NCBI GenBank assembly: GCA_027475525.1
Contig: JAMWFC010000055.1
Location: forward strand, 2,691,042-2,755,041
Direction of reading: 5' to 3'
Length of the DNA stretch: 64,000 nucleotides
Source: Macrolepiota albuminosa
Lineage: Eukaryota; Basidiomycota; Agaricomycetes; Agaricales; Agaricaceae
In this document: one piece after another, positions 23,382 to 34,431 of the stretch
How positions within the stretch are numbered: position 1 is the stretch's first letter
How the letters are laid out: each line of letters starts with the position of its first letter
Notes under the pieces: generated by a model
What the model was told of the DNA's origin: nothing
The model's database searches: none
Seen by the model: the letters and a program-made list of their open reading frames with translations, nothing else
Translations under genes and position numbers: made by a program

Positions 23382-25174
23382 ATGTCTGCAGAACCAGAGC
23401 CCTTCTCACACTCGCGCTCTCCTCTTCTGCACAGAAGGCGAACTTCGACATCACCGTCTGGAGCGCCCCAAGTCTATTCAGGCCAGCAGCATGATTCGGA
23501 GAGTGCTGCGGGCAAAGAAACAATCTACCTACTCTATATCTATCATTTTTTATCGACCTGGAACTCTCGACTATTCGAGTTTGGCGCTATCCGATTCGTA
23601 GCGTCGATTTATGTTGGGACACTTCGACCAACGTCGGCCTATGCCCTGATCCGTACTGCAGCCGCCATCCTTTTATCCCCTACAATCGGAAGGTACATCG
23701 ATAGCGGGAATCGATTACGGGTAGTCAGGTTGTCCATTGGTAAGTATATCAATTGACCTGAAGCATTTGTTTAATATAGTAATACAACAATTATTTTCTG
23801 GTTCTTTCAACCAGTCATGCAACGCTGTGCCATTGCAATATCTTGCATGGGATTCTGGGTTTTGATAAACCGTGTAGTTAATTCATCGGGATTAAGGATT
23901 ATTGTCCTGGGTATCATAATCTTTTTGGCATGCATGGAGAAACTTGGTTCGGTTATGAACACGGTAGCTGTTGAACGAGATTGGGCAAGTAGACTTGTTG
24001 TCCTGTGATGTATTTGGCAGTGACTTGATACAATGTTTCAGGTCCTCATTGTAGCAGAGAGTACAGGATTTGACCTGAAAGGTTTTCAACTTTTACTTGA
24101 CGATGTTGACGTATGATTTATACTGTCCTCAGTCCTTAACTCACAAATGCGCCGCATTGGTCTCTTTTGTAAGCTTATGGGCCCGGTTACAATTTCCTTG
24201 GTCAACAGAATCTCAACACAAGTGGCCATAATTACCTGTCTTGCATTAAGCGTCATGTCAGTTGGGATCGAGTATTGGGCAATCGCTAGAGTTTGTCTAT
24301 GAGTCAAACAAGATGTTTTTTTCTGACTGCGAATACCCTATCTAGGTATACTACAAGGTTCCAGCTCTACAAAACGAACCACGTTTGTCCAGCACAGTAG
24401 TCGATTCTGCCGAGCAGACTACTTCAAGCTCTCTCAGCTTTTATTACCACCACCCAGCCTTCGCTCCTTCATTCTCACTGTCCATTCTATATTTCACTGT
24501 CCTTTCCTTTGCCGGACAAATGGTTGCCTATCTACTCACAGTAGGTTTCAATTCTCCTCGCATAAGCACTATTCGGACGCTTTCTGCTTTATTCGAAATG
24601 TCTGCGACATGGATTGCGCCGAAGGTTATGGCCAAAATCGGACCATTGCGTGCAGCGATGAGGTTCATTACCTGGCAGATTATATGCCTTGTAATAGGAA
24701 CATCGTTATTCTGGCATGCTGGAAATCCCCTAGTTGGTGCAGTCTTTTTAATTTGTGCAGTTGTTGCGAGCCGAGTTGGTTTCTGGGGATTCGATCTTAG
24801 TGCGCAGATTATCATACAAGAAGTGAGTGGAGTAGCTAAGACAGCAGACTCTTCTAATCCCATTTTGATATCTGCAGAAAGTTGAATATAACTATCGTGG
24901 TACTTTCTCTTCGGTTGAAACTTGCTTTCAGAATGTTTTTGAACTTGGATCGTATTTCATGACGATAGTCTTTGCTAAGCCAGAACAGTTCCGATATCCT
25001 GTACTGATGAGTACATTGGGGGTGCTTGTCGCGGGCATTCTGTATGGACGATTCTTGAAGGAACATTCGTTGCATACGAACTACGAAATTCGTGCCGAAG
25101 GCACGAATCGTAGCTCGTTTGTTGCATATGTAAGTCCGCAGAGGGACGAACAGATTGCTGAACTTGTCTTGTAA
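23382..25174 (+). CDS. SLC40/ferroportin-like transporter, copy 1
   Basis: This is a multi-pass membrane protein of the SLC40 (ferroportin, Fe2+ export) family. Exon 1 (23382-23739) contains FLSTWNSRLFEFGA, the family's first-helix signature, and SPTIGRYID. Exons follow at 23815-23984, 24042-24081, 24133-24290, 24346 to about 24822 and about 24878-25174. The third intron (24082-24132) joins DLK to VLNSQMRRIGLFCKLMGP. Conserved later parts are SFAGQMVAYLL and SAQIIIQE plus YNYRGTFSSVE. The intron at 23985-24041 begins with GC rather than GT. The gene is about 85-90% identical by eye to copy 2 at 34432-36165 on the other strand. The C-terminal tail is longer than in copy 2 and includes an inverted-repeat insertion near 25078-25120. 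Substrate and membrane are inferred from the family only. Confidence 0.85.
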
Positions 25175-26134
25175 CAGTGAGGAGCGATGATTCTTTATGT
25201 CTTGAACTCTTTACATTCATCTACCTCCGCGGAACTCACTGACTTTTGCTCTCTTGCCCTCTTACTATAATTCATCATGGCCTCGTCAAATCTTTCGGAT
25301 GCCTCAAACCTACCTTCATAACTATCTCTGCCACACGCGTCCGTCGGCCCCGCGCTCGGTCTCGAATTTGTCCTCCAGGCGACGCTTCTATGCGCATCTC
25401 GTCACCCCACCGTTCAGAATATTATTGAAGGAGAGGAAAATGTTGAGGTCGAGAACCTTGCGTACGGGATGACGATGTTCAGCTCCCGCGACAGAACCAC
25501 ACCCCTGCAGCTGATCGTGACGTAGTGGTGCAATTCGGAAAGGCACGGCATGAATGAAGTACTTATGCGTGACCTTGGCGTGACGAGATGCGGTTGATAA
25601 TTTCCGCAACCTTACACAAGGCGTCAAACACTGATATCTTGTCTGCGTGGGTTTGCACTTCGTGGTTTGACACACCGCGTCTCGATATATTGTGTTATTG
25701 GAAGAGAGAGGAAAACGCGCAGGAGGGTGACTACTGTCCCGCCAGCGCATCCACTTTATCATCACTCTCAGTGGGGAAGAAGAACGGACATCAAACACAC
25801 TCCGAGCGCCTAGTGAGGAAATTCCAGAGGAACAGGGAGGACAGGAGAGGCTGCCAGTGGCTGATCAGGTTACCGGACTGACATTTGCTGAAGTACCTAC
25901 TCTAAACCCAACAAGCGGAGGACCTCAAGCCATAGTGCCCATTGTATTACTGCCTAGCGAGATGGATAATTTGGAGAATGCGACCCCACTTGCATCAAAC
26001 ATCGCTGGGGCTGGTGTCATTATGCCGTCGGCTTATTATGCCATTATCCTATTCAACGGTGTCGGTTTAGTATGCCGCCCTCTAGCTTATTGTGCTGGCT
26101 TATTATGCCATTATGTTATTCAACCTGTGATAGG
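25175..26134. other. No supported gene
   Basis: Several frames of 60-140 codons overlap on both strands, with no recognisable domain and no consistent splice pattern. It may hold decayed gene or element sequence. A short imperfect repeat (GCTTATTATGCCATTAT) occurs twice near 26030-26110. Confidence 0.45.
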
Positions 26135-27092
26135 GAGACTCAGTCTCCCAGCCTCAAAAGCCTGATCAATTTTGTCAAAGATCTCATCAACAGTCTTGGT
26201 AAGGGGTTCCATTAGAGAACACTTCGTGGTTAATGCCTCCTGTAGAAGCTGAACTTGCTTGACAGGACTGCACCATTGTGCCTCTCCTTCGAGTAGTTCC
26301 AGAGAGTCAAAGGATCCTCCTTCTCAACGCATAGCTTTTGCTCTGATGTGTACAGTGCTCATTTAATAATGAGCATGCAAAATGTTTGTTTGGGTCCCAC
26401 ACTCAATAAGCTCGTGGTTCATAGGTGGAGTCAGGAGGGTCAGATGGGTCAAAGATGTAATCCCAGAGCTGAACCATGGGAGCTCAAGCTTCATTGCATA
26501 TGTCCATTCCATACATTTCCCATCATCCTTTTCCAGGATGTGCTCAGTCCATGGGGACATGATCTTCCCAACCACTCGTCAGGAGGGTTATTCTTAGTAG
26601 TAGGTGCCATGTTCTGGACAGGGTAAAAGAGAATAAGGGAGGTCAAATCATTTAGATCAGATCACAGATTGGGTATGTCAGCCTGGTAGTAAGTAGTTGG
26701 TAAGTGCCGCAGAGAGCTTGCAAGTAAGTCAGATAAAGTCTCTTTCAATAGGCAGCACAGCAACAGCCCATAACCTGTTAGAAGGTAGAAATATACTATG
26801 ACAGAGATCATCCTCAGTCCTCTGTATTTGAATCGATTGTATTAATATTGTTGTGGTGCGTACCTACGACACAGAGATAATCTAATCTACGGTAAGTATA
26901 ATGCCGTAATATGGTGTGATGTTGTGCTAATCCTCAGTCCTCTGTATAATCGACTGAGGGTGAGTGTTGTATGTACTTCGTCTATATACTAGTTTTACCC
27001 GTTGTTCTTTGACTCTTTGGCAAAGGTCCCATTGTCATGATCTTTGTCTGGCCTTTTTCACTCCGGGTGCTTGTACTCTCTGGATCGTAACA
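26135..27092 (-). mobile_element. Truncated Ty1/copia element (family B): gag remnant plus 5' LTR
   Basis: On the minus strand a broken gag frame is readable. The stretch QVQLLQEALTTKCS followed by DKIDQAFEAGRL (about 26300-26135) aligns with QVALLQEALSTYCS and the following residues in the intact element at 59161-63753. Upstream gag pieces (about 26610-26330) need frame changes. The 5' LTR is about 26776-27092 (317 bases), from TGTTAGAAGG on the plus strand to GTAACA. The bases just inside it (GGTTATGGGCT, minus strand) match the primer-binding site of the intact element. Protease, integrase, RT and RNase H are gone. Confidence 0.75.
26812..26962 (-). promoter_or_regulatory. Twin hairpin motifs in LTR family B
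   Basis: The full hairpin is at 26932-26962: CCTCAGTC, loop CTCTGTATAATC, GACTGAGGGTG. A partial copy at 26812-26835 has CCTCAGTC, then CTCTGTAT, a 3-base insertion, then AATC. A TATATAG box on the minus strand sits 26 bases upstream of the hairpin. Confidence 0.65.
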
Positions 27093-27149
27093 GGCTAGTA
27101 GATCATACCTAGTAGCTGGGTACCCTAAATATAGAGTTGGATCCTCAGA

Positions 27150-27335
27150 GATCACAACATGGTCATAGTATAAGATCTAAAGTAATCCGATACGTTTTCG
27201 TAATCGTTCGGTCTGTCACCGTGGCTTGAGATGCTACATAACGGCAAGAAGATAAACAAAAACGAAAACAAAAGACGGGTCAAGATACATAGTATGCATA
27301 AGGTGGTTTTATAGGCTCTGGTTGAAGAGCCGGAG
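27150..27335 (-). pseudogene. Partial G-alpha exon copy
   Basis: The minus strand reads ISSHGDRPNDYENVSDYFRS, close to ITSYGDRPNVYENVSEYFRS in an exon of the G-alpha gene just upstream (27840-27925). The preceding intron and a piece of the exon before it are also recognisable. No other G-alpha exons surround it, so it is a fragment and not a gene. Confidence 0.75.
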
Positions 27336-27510
27336 GTCAAATCAGCGACTGACGCCGCGAACCGGCCGTCACGAGTCTATTTGCGGTGTTTTTTTTGTCT
27401 TTTCTTTTCTTGATGATGAATGCTATATTATGACACTGAATGTATATATAATAGATAAACGACATCTTGAACGCAATGTTTTCGACGTGGTTGCAGAGAA
27501 TATTCATGAC

Positions 27511-29869
27511 CTAGGCGAGTCCGATTTGTTCGATGTGTCGGCGGAGAATGACCTCTCCGACTGAAAAAGTAAAAGGGCGGGTGCCGTCCGTCACGCCTTT
27601 GGCCAGAAGAAGAATCAGAGGCACATTAACTCACCGTTCGCGATGATGCTCTGCGTCGCTTTGATGTCCTATACAGAAAGGGAGATGAGTAATGACCAGA
27701 AACTATGGCACAACGCCCGACGTACCAACATCGAAGTAAAATGCTGAGAAGAAAAAGTCATGAGATGAAACGGGGTGAGGGTGGGATATGGGGAAGATAT
27801 TCACCACGTATAGCGAGCGCTTAGCGATATCTTTCCGCCGATGTACTTGCATAAAGTGGGACCTGAAGTATTCCGATACGTTTTCGTAAACGTTTGGTCT
27901 GTCACCGTAGCTCGTGATGCTGAGGAACGGCGAGAAGAAGATAAGTAAAATGAGTCGATATAGTACGTTATCCACATAACCACGCACTATTTTCGGACTC
28001 TGATCCCAGCTGCAAGCTTCTTCTTCAACAGGTCCGCCTGCATATACAGCCAAGAAAAAGAAAAAGTCAGTTCCCAGGCAATTCATTAGACTCGGATGAA
28101 ACATGCCAATGACCTTGTTCAGGAGCAGCACGAGATGTGCTTTGGCGAGGAGCTTGTTCGAGCATACGGAGTTGAAGAGCTGCAACGAGTCATCGATTCG
28201 ATTCGTTTTGGGGTCTTCCTCGAGGTACTGGAAGTCACAATCACAATCACCGAGGGTCAGAGTGTAGCTTCGAGAACTGAGAAGTGTGTATATGTAACTT
28301 GCCTGATCAAAGGCGCTGATTGGAGCTGAGAAGGCGTTAGCTTAAAAGGATAAGGCGTTTCGTGATTCTGCCTACCGAGGAATATTATCGCTGTAGCTGT
28401 CGGGCCAGCACTAAGCTAAGCAGAATACAACAAAAAAGGAAACCAAATTCTCACCATCATCAAAATAAGGCATCCACGCGTGCCGCTTTGTGAGAAAGAA
28501 TCCACTATAATCAGAAAGGCTTCTTCGGCATTACATGAAGGGATTTGCATTGCGTACCTGGCCGCGCTACACAAGGATGAGTTTATATCAATCGACGAAA
28601 CCAAAGGAAAACAACGTTACCGCCCCTCCGACATCGTAGAGTTTCCAGTCGTAGGTCACTCCGCCCATGTTGATGGGGAATGTGTGCTCCATCACACCAA
28701 GCGTTTGTAAGCGCACGTTTAAGATGTCATCTAGAGTTTTGTGAATCGTCAAGACATGCGAGAGGACAGAGGTAAAAAATGCTGCATCGAACGAACCGTT
28801 GGTTGGAAGGAAATCGGGCTCTGCGATGCGATCTATGTTGTCCAAGAAACTGTCTCCCACGAGGTCAGCGCATGATGGAAAGGAAAGACAAGGAAAGATG
28901 ACAAAACGTACAAGGGAGCTGACTCTTCCAGTCTCAATTTCTTCGCTTCGAGGAGACGTTTGACCGCGCGATGCTTCCATAGGGCCTTAATGGGCTCCGA
29001 GGTCGAAGCTAGTGTCTTAGCCGCCAACTGTACCGACTCCGAGGAGTGAGATGAGTGAGGGGTCCTAGATGGCGTCGGAGACCATGCCGAGGTGACCAGC
29101 GCTTGCCATCCCGCACGAACGTAGGCGCCCGTCCTCCCGCCCGAGACACACACGCCGCCTGAGAGGTTAGACGCCAACGTACCTTCCAGCGCCACCACAG
29201 GAAGGAGCTTAGCTCGGAGTTCGCCGATCTCTCGTTGGATCGTCTCGATGTCGGCGCCTCGGACGGGAGGAGGCGGTGGTTTGGAGGACGAGGAGGCCAC
29301 GGGTATCCCGGTGATGGCATTGGGTTCCTCGGCTTCTCGAGAGTGAGAGGCGAATTCGTAGTCTAGCTCGTCGAGTGTCATGCGCAGAGCTTTGAGGACG
29401 TTAAAATACACAACGGGGCGCCAAGATGGCCTTTCGTGGTCCAGCGTTTGGGACGCGTAGTAGAGCTGGAACTGTTTTTGAAGCGTGGATTTTCCTAAGG
29501 TCATATGAGAGCTATGAACCGGAAGAAGTTCGACATGTCTCCCTACCAGACTCTGCCTGTCCCAAAAGCATGACTGTGCCGAATTACATCAAGACTACCA
29601 TGTAGAGGCCCCAAAAGAGACTCGCGCACCTTTTATCTCCCTCTGTGCCGCATCCTTGCGTTTAGCAGACTCTCTCTAAAAAGACAAGTATAAGTTGCCT
29701 AATGTAAAAAAAACCAAAGAGATCCACTCACTTTTATTTCCTCATCAATCAATGCACTCAACTTTGCGGCCCTTTCGTCATAATACTGTCCAGCAGTAAT
29801 ATGTTCTGGCTGCGCAAAGTCCATTACCAGTTCTGGGGAGCCCCCTTCGCGATGTGCAGACGAAGCCAT
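27511..29869 (-). CDS. Divergent G-protein alpha subunit
   Basis: This is a heterotrimeric G-protein alpha subunit of the expanded mushroom type. ATG is at 29869 and about twelve introns are inferred, one of them GC-AG. The P-loop, split by an intron, reads LLGQAESGKSTLQKQF. A helical domain of about 220 residues contains a Pro/Ser-rich insertion of roughly 100 residues (about 29340-29000). Next come FLDNIDRIAEPDFLP, switch I DILNVRLQTLGVMEHTF, and switch II DVGGARGQRHAWMPYFDD. Then follow LLLNK joined to ADLLKKKL (NKAD motif), HFTSML and the C terminus VILRRHIEQIGLA, stop at 27511-27513. Switch II has Ala in place of the catalytic Gln (DVGGQ), and the P-loop has Ala where Ras Gly12 would be. 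Splice sites are consistent, so the gene looks intact, but GTP hydrolysis should be weak. Confidence 0.88.
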
Positions 29870-32073
29870 CTGAAGCATAGTCAGTCGACAGAAATCTGAG
29901 CGAGCAATTGATGAGTCCGACAGTAAGGGTCAATCGGGACGCATCAAAGTAGGTAGTGAATGATATAACTCATTGTGTACAGATGTCCCATGATGGTGTT
30001 TGGGTTTGAATGACGATTTGCTCCTTTTGATAGATGAGGTGTCCATATCAGGAACCCGGGAGACAGGCTGAGCTGAGGTGCCTGATGTGTCTTGTCTTGC
30101 CTCGACCAGGTCCCACTAATATCAATCATTCTGTTGTAGTTCGGTCCATGCACACGACACGGCACGAGATGCTCCGTAGTATGCAGGTACTGTTTTCGAC
30201 CAATGCCAGTCCAAAAATGCAAATTCGTCCATCATCAGGGATCGGGTCGTGGTTTTCGAGGGCCAAATCTGGCTAACCTCTACCCCCTGCAGTGCCCCCC
30301 TTGACTTGTTTCACTACCTTGCCTTGAATGGGAGCGTGCATGTTGACTTGGGGAGAAAATTCTCCATCAAGATGTGATGAAAAGGCGATGCACATCTTGG
30401 CGTGATCATTGGCACGTTCACCCGGGCAGGTTTCACACACTGGTTGTTCGGCTTTCCTTTGATCACATTCATCTCTTCGAATTGGTGTGATTTTCTGCAT
30501 TTGGCCTAGTTTTTCTCGGAAACTTTGACCGTTTGAAATAGATCTCTCTTGGTTCCGAAATTTCCCGCGTGTAAACACTGGAGAAGGATGGATGCTGGTT
30601 GCTTTTCATAGCTTAAGCTATGCGGTGAACCTTGTTCCATCTTAGATCATACTTCGCATACACGGGGCAATAGAAAACCACCCCTGTAATCAGCAACCTT
30701 GAGTAAACTGTATTTACCAACAAATTTTCCACACTTTCCGTACTTTACGGAGAGTCGCTCCATCCAGCTGTAGAAAACGCAAGCATGCACGGGAGCTAAA
30801 CTGATACGGTGGAATTTGAAGCTTTTAAAGCTTAATTCAGGCTTCAGTGAAATGCATGCAACCAGCAAGTGCCCTTCACCTTCTTGACTCTGTTCTGTAA
30901 CGACATAAGCTCACTCACTTTCCGGACTCTGTTGGTCAATGACTCGCTCTGGAAACCTGATTAGTTACGTAGAAATGATCTCCGGCTTATCGGTCAGCCT
31001 GGGAGATGTATCATCTCGTATCGAGGGAATCCACGTGGAAAGGCACTTCGTATGTGAGAAAATCAGAGACCTCACCTACCTTTGCGTGGCTAAGAATTGC
31101 TCTAGCTCGAATCTACTGAATCAGATCATCATTAATAGTAGTGACAGTCCTTGTGGGTGTTTGAGCATCCCGGAAGGACTACGATCAACCATCATCAGAT
31201 CTCTCTGGACCTTATTGATTCCACTCCAGTCCAGACCATTAATATTGGAACTAGCTCGCGCCTGTGGTGGAGCACATAAATAGGCAAACCATCGGCTCTA
31301 TGCATTAAATGCACAAGGTATACGAGGGCATTGCAAAACCACACTTGGAACTTTGTCAGGAGAAAGCCGAGAAGGATTGACCTCCCGATCTTAAATTCAA
31401 TTGAATCGCTTCGCCGGAAGTCTGTTCTTTGGAATGCGTCATACTACATATCTGGAATTGAGGAATCAGACACGGTCTATCTCCTTTGACTTGCGGCAAT
31501 TGAGGCTTTTACAACATCGAAGGAGTGTCTGCAGTCCTTGAATTTTCAGACGCTGTGGTTTTACTCTTCCTGGCATGTCGCATCAATTGCCGCTCGAGAA
31601 GCTTTCGAAGGTGTGACGCCTGTCCATGTCAACCCCTATGAATGGCTGTCGAAACGCCTGCCGAATCTGGGTTTCCTATGTAATGATTCCGCTACTTACC
31701 CATCTCCCTTTTGATTTTTCAGGTTTCCTCTTTCCACTCTTTCTAAATATGGCAGGAGCAGAATACGTACAGTAAATTCAACCAGTTTTTCGCTTGGGAC
31801 TGAGACTCTATAGTTGAGCCATGTTAGTTTCATCCAAATCTGTGCACTGAAATGATCTAGCATTAGTACTTATGTCCATGGCTTTATCAGTCTGTGCTTA
31901 CGTCTTCAAAGCTTCAAGCTCTGCTTTACTATAACCACGTATTAACCCTTGGCATGGGAATTCGGTACATGTGGGTACATAGATTCCGCTTCTCTACTGT
32001 CCTCTACTTAAGTTGTTACTCGTTCATATATCTCCTCACCATTTCTAATGAAATCGCTTGGAAAGGTGAATTT
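29870..32073. other. Gene-poor stretch
   Basis: No gene is supported. Open frames at 30273-30578 (-), 30939-31283 (+) and elsewhere lack recognisable domains and splice context. The first part is the likely promoter of the G-alpha gene. Confidence 0.5.
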
Positions 32074-32400
32074 TGTTAGAATCTGAACTCTAACCCAGAT
32101 GTGTATGGACTAAGAATAGTATCAGGACGATTCCTCAGTCCGGTAGAAAAGACTGTATTTAGACTATACCTAAGAATAGTATTAGAACGATTCTACCGTG
32201 TAGTTGGGAACCTGTATGTTTGTTAAGCGTACGTGCAACTCACACTCAATCCGGTAGAAAAGGCTGAGGGTGCTATCTACTATTGGTACGTTTATAAGTG
32301 CTAGGGTGAACAATGAGACCATTGTTGGTAAGTGGTGTGGCTGCGCTGTATGGGAGTGCCTTGTGATATTGTGGCGAGTAAAAACGTACGATGTCAAACA
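32074..32400 (-). mobile_element. Solo LTR (family C)
   Basis: It starts TGTTAGAATCTG and ends at about ATGTCAAACA, 327 bases. Flanks AATTT and AACTT resemble a 5-base target duplication with one change. It has the shared layout: a 23-base repeat at 32110-32132 and 32170-32192, a partial hairpin between them, and the full hairpin at 32241-32272. No primer-binding site or gag adjoins it, so it is a solo LTR. Confidence 0.65.
32133..32272 (-). promoter_or_regulatory. Twin hairpin motifs in LTR family C
   Basis: The partial copy is CCTCAGTC, loop CGGTAGAAAA, GACT (32133-32154). The full copy is CACACTCAATC, the same loop, GGCTGAGGGTG (32241-32272). The 10-base loop is identical in the two. On the minus strand TATAAA lies 24 bases upstream of the full hairpin. 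Confidence 0.7.
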
Positions 32401-32698
32401 AACTTGTCTGGTTCAAAGCTACGATTTTGTGCCCTGACAATTAACCTCAGGAGCTTCTTTGACTCTGGCTGAGACAGCAACTAATCCATACACAACAATT
32501 ACTTATAGTAACAAAAGCGGTTCGCAAATGTATTCAGAGTCAGAAGGACTCTCTTCGGCATCCTTGGACGACTTTGGTGAGGACCCAGTAAAACAAGCGC
32601 GAAAAAGACCAACATTCAGGGACGCAAACACGTTCCGTGTAATTGTAAAATACAAATCGATACAATATTCATTACAAAATTCAGCTTTGTCCCATATC

Positions 32699-34116
32699 TC
32701 ATACATCGAACAAGAAATCTTCATACAAGTCGTCACCCGTTTCAACAAGCAGAGGAATCACGTCCACTTCGTCCTTCCTCGCACCGCCTGAAGGAACAAC
32801 CCTACGAGACACAGGAAGGACCTTGGAGTGTGATGTAGAGGTCACTGGGCGCGGTAAGGTCGTTGAAGAAGTGCTGGTGGGACGACTGCGAATAGCAATG
32901 GGCTTGACCACGCTCTGAGTCGGTTTCAATACCGGCTTAACTAATCGAGACGCGGCAGTAACTTTGACTTTGTCGACCGTTGGTGGGTTAGGTTTTGAGA
33001 TGGTACGAGAAGTGCTTGGAGCAGAGCTCTTGATGGAAGCCCCTCGGGATGTAGTGCATAAAGACGATAAATCCTTCTTTGCCAAGGTAGATGCTGTATG
33101 TGATGTGATGGATTTAGGACGTAGAGTCTGCGCTGGAGGTCTGGCGGTTGTTCGTCCAACTACTTGGCTAGTCGAAAGAGTAGTTTTGGTCCGGGCAACA
33201 GTTGTTGGTTTGGGTTCCCTGCTTTGCTCGAAAGGATCATCACTTTCTATTCGGTGCTTCCATTAACAATTGGTGATTATCACAACATCGTAAACACAAA
33301 CCGAGTTCTGGCAGAGTCAGCAGATCCCAGCCAGGTAGATGAAGGTCCTTTTCATCAATTACGATCTCGGCGACGGGAGCATCGTCAATTTGGTAAGTAT
33401 GAGAAAGTTCGAATAACGCTTTTCCAACTTTTTCATAGTCCGGCAGTTCAATGTCCAGCGGGGGCTCATACGCAAGATCTAAGAGGGTGAGCATCAGTGA
33501 AACAATGATTTAAACCTTCTGAAACGATTGGACGTACGCAAGGTATTGGGGGCCATATACTCAATCTCGTCGTAGTCATCTTCTGGAAGTAAGGGCTCCT
33601 GGGTTTCCACTTCGGGAGGCGTTATGCAAAGCTCGCTAACATCCCAATGATTTCCTTTATTGTCAGGCGTCACAAAAAGCTTGTTGGCATGGCGGAGCAC
33701 TCGATCATGTGTCCTCGCTGAACTTGGCCTGCGCAACGATTCTGGTGTCTTGTCAAGCTGAGGGTGCAATCGCGACTCCAAAGGCGACAAAACTGGAAGT
33801 TTTAATAGTTGAGAAGCAGGAGTCTCTAGCTTCTGTATATTAGACCGATTTGGAAATGGCGTTTTGTCCCCCAAAGTCGTTCGAGACGCAGTCTGTTTCT
33901 GAACTTGGGATGCCATTGGAACTTTTTGATTTACTAGATAACAATGAGAATGCAGAAGAAGTAAAACCCGTGAGATGAAATACCTTGCTTTCCCCCATTA
34001 AAAGGAGTCTGCATTACAACCTTCTTTCCCTTGGCGTGAACCATCATAGGCACTGCGTTCTCGACCTTTGCTTTCATGCGTCCTGGAGTTTTAGAAGGAT
34101 ATACATGGGAGTCCAT
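32699..34116 (-). CDS. Securin-like protein (putative)
   Basis: This is probably securin, the separase inhibitor destroyed by the APC/C at anaphase. Four exons run from a start near 34116 (MDSHVYPSKTPGR) through introns at about 33986-33935, 33535-33484 and 33309-33243 to the stop at 32699. Near the N terminus RTTLGDKTPFPN resembles a destruction box (compare RTALGD in B cyclins). The middle has the acidic DYDEIEYMAPNTL joined to AYEPPLDIELPDY, resembling the separase-binding region of fungal securins. The C-terminal half is Ser/Thr/Lys/Pro-rich, basic and low-complexity. Disorder and overall size also fit. The call rests on two short motifs; another disordered APC/C substrate is possible. 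Gene structure is firmer than function. Confidence 0.5.
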
Positions 34117-34431
34117 AGCCAGCGTCACTGGGCGGGAGCTTAACATGATGGAAGTAGTATAAACCGGACCTCGCTCGTTGGCTCTTGAAAAGGGTCCAAC
34201 CTTCACGTGCAATGCACGTGACCGCGTCCACCATAAATGCGTTCTCGTCGAGTTACCCAAAAAAGAAAATCAAAGCATACATCATACATCATACATCATA
34301 GGGGCGAGTACTGACGAGTTCTGACGCCTGAGAAAGTTACTTATAGGGAGGGCAGATATAAGGTCACATTACACTTCCCGTGTGCAGCTACTACATGTAT
34401 ATCTCATGATGTATGTATCTGTTACTTCATG
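34117..34431. other. Short intergenic stretch
   Basis: It holds an ATACATC-type simple repeat near 34277-34300 and the 3' flank of SLC40 copy 2. An in-frame upstream extension of the securin-like gene (to about 34146 or further) cannot be excluded. Confidence 0.5.

Noticed and set aside
24111..24132. A 22-base intron in SLC40 copy 1, implying a broken gene
   Set aside because: It is too short to be an intron. A 51-base intron starting at 24082 gives the conserved LNSQMRRI junction in phase, in both copies.
25388..25798. 136-codon minus-strand frame as a cytochrome P450 N terminus
   Set aside because: I could not find the expected motifs in order, and no downstream exons were recognisable.
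26363..26597. Open frames on both strands at 26.4 kb as host genes
   Set aside because: They lie between recognisable gag remnants and a copia LTR, so they are most simply decayed element sequence.
30939..31283. 114-codon frame as a small secreted or Cys-rich protein
   Set aside because: No signal peptide, and the cysteines are not regularly spaced. Nothing nearby supports transcription.
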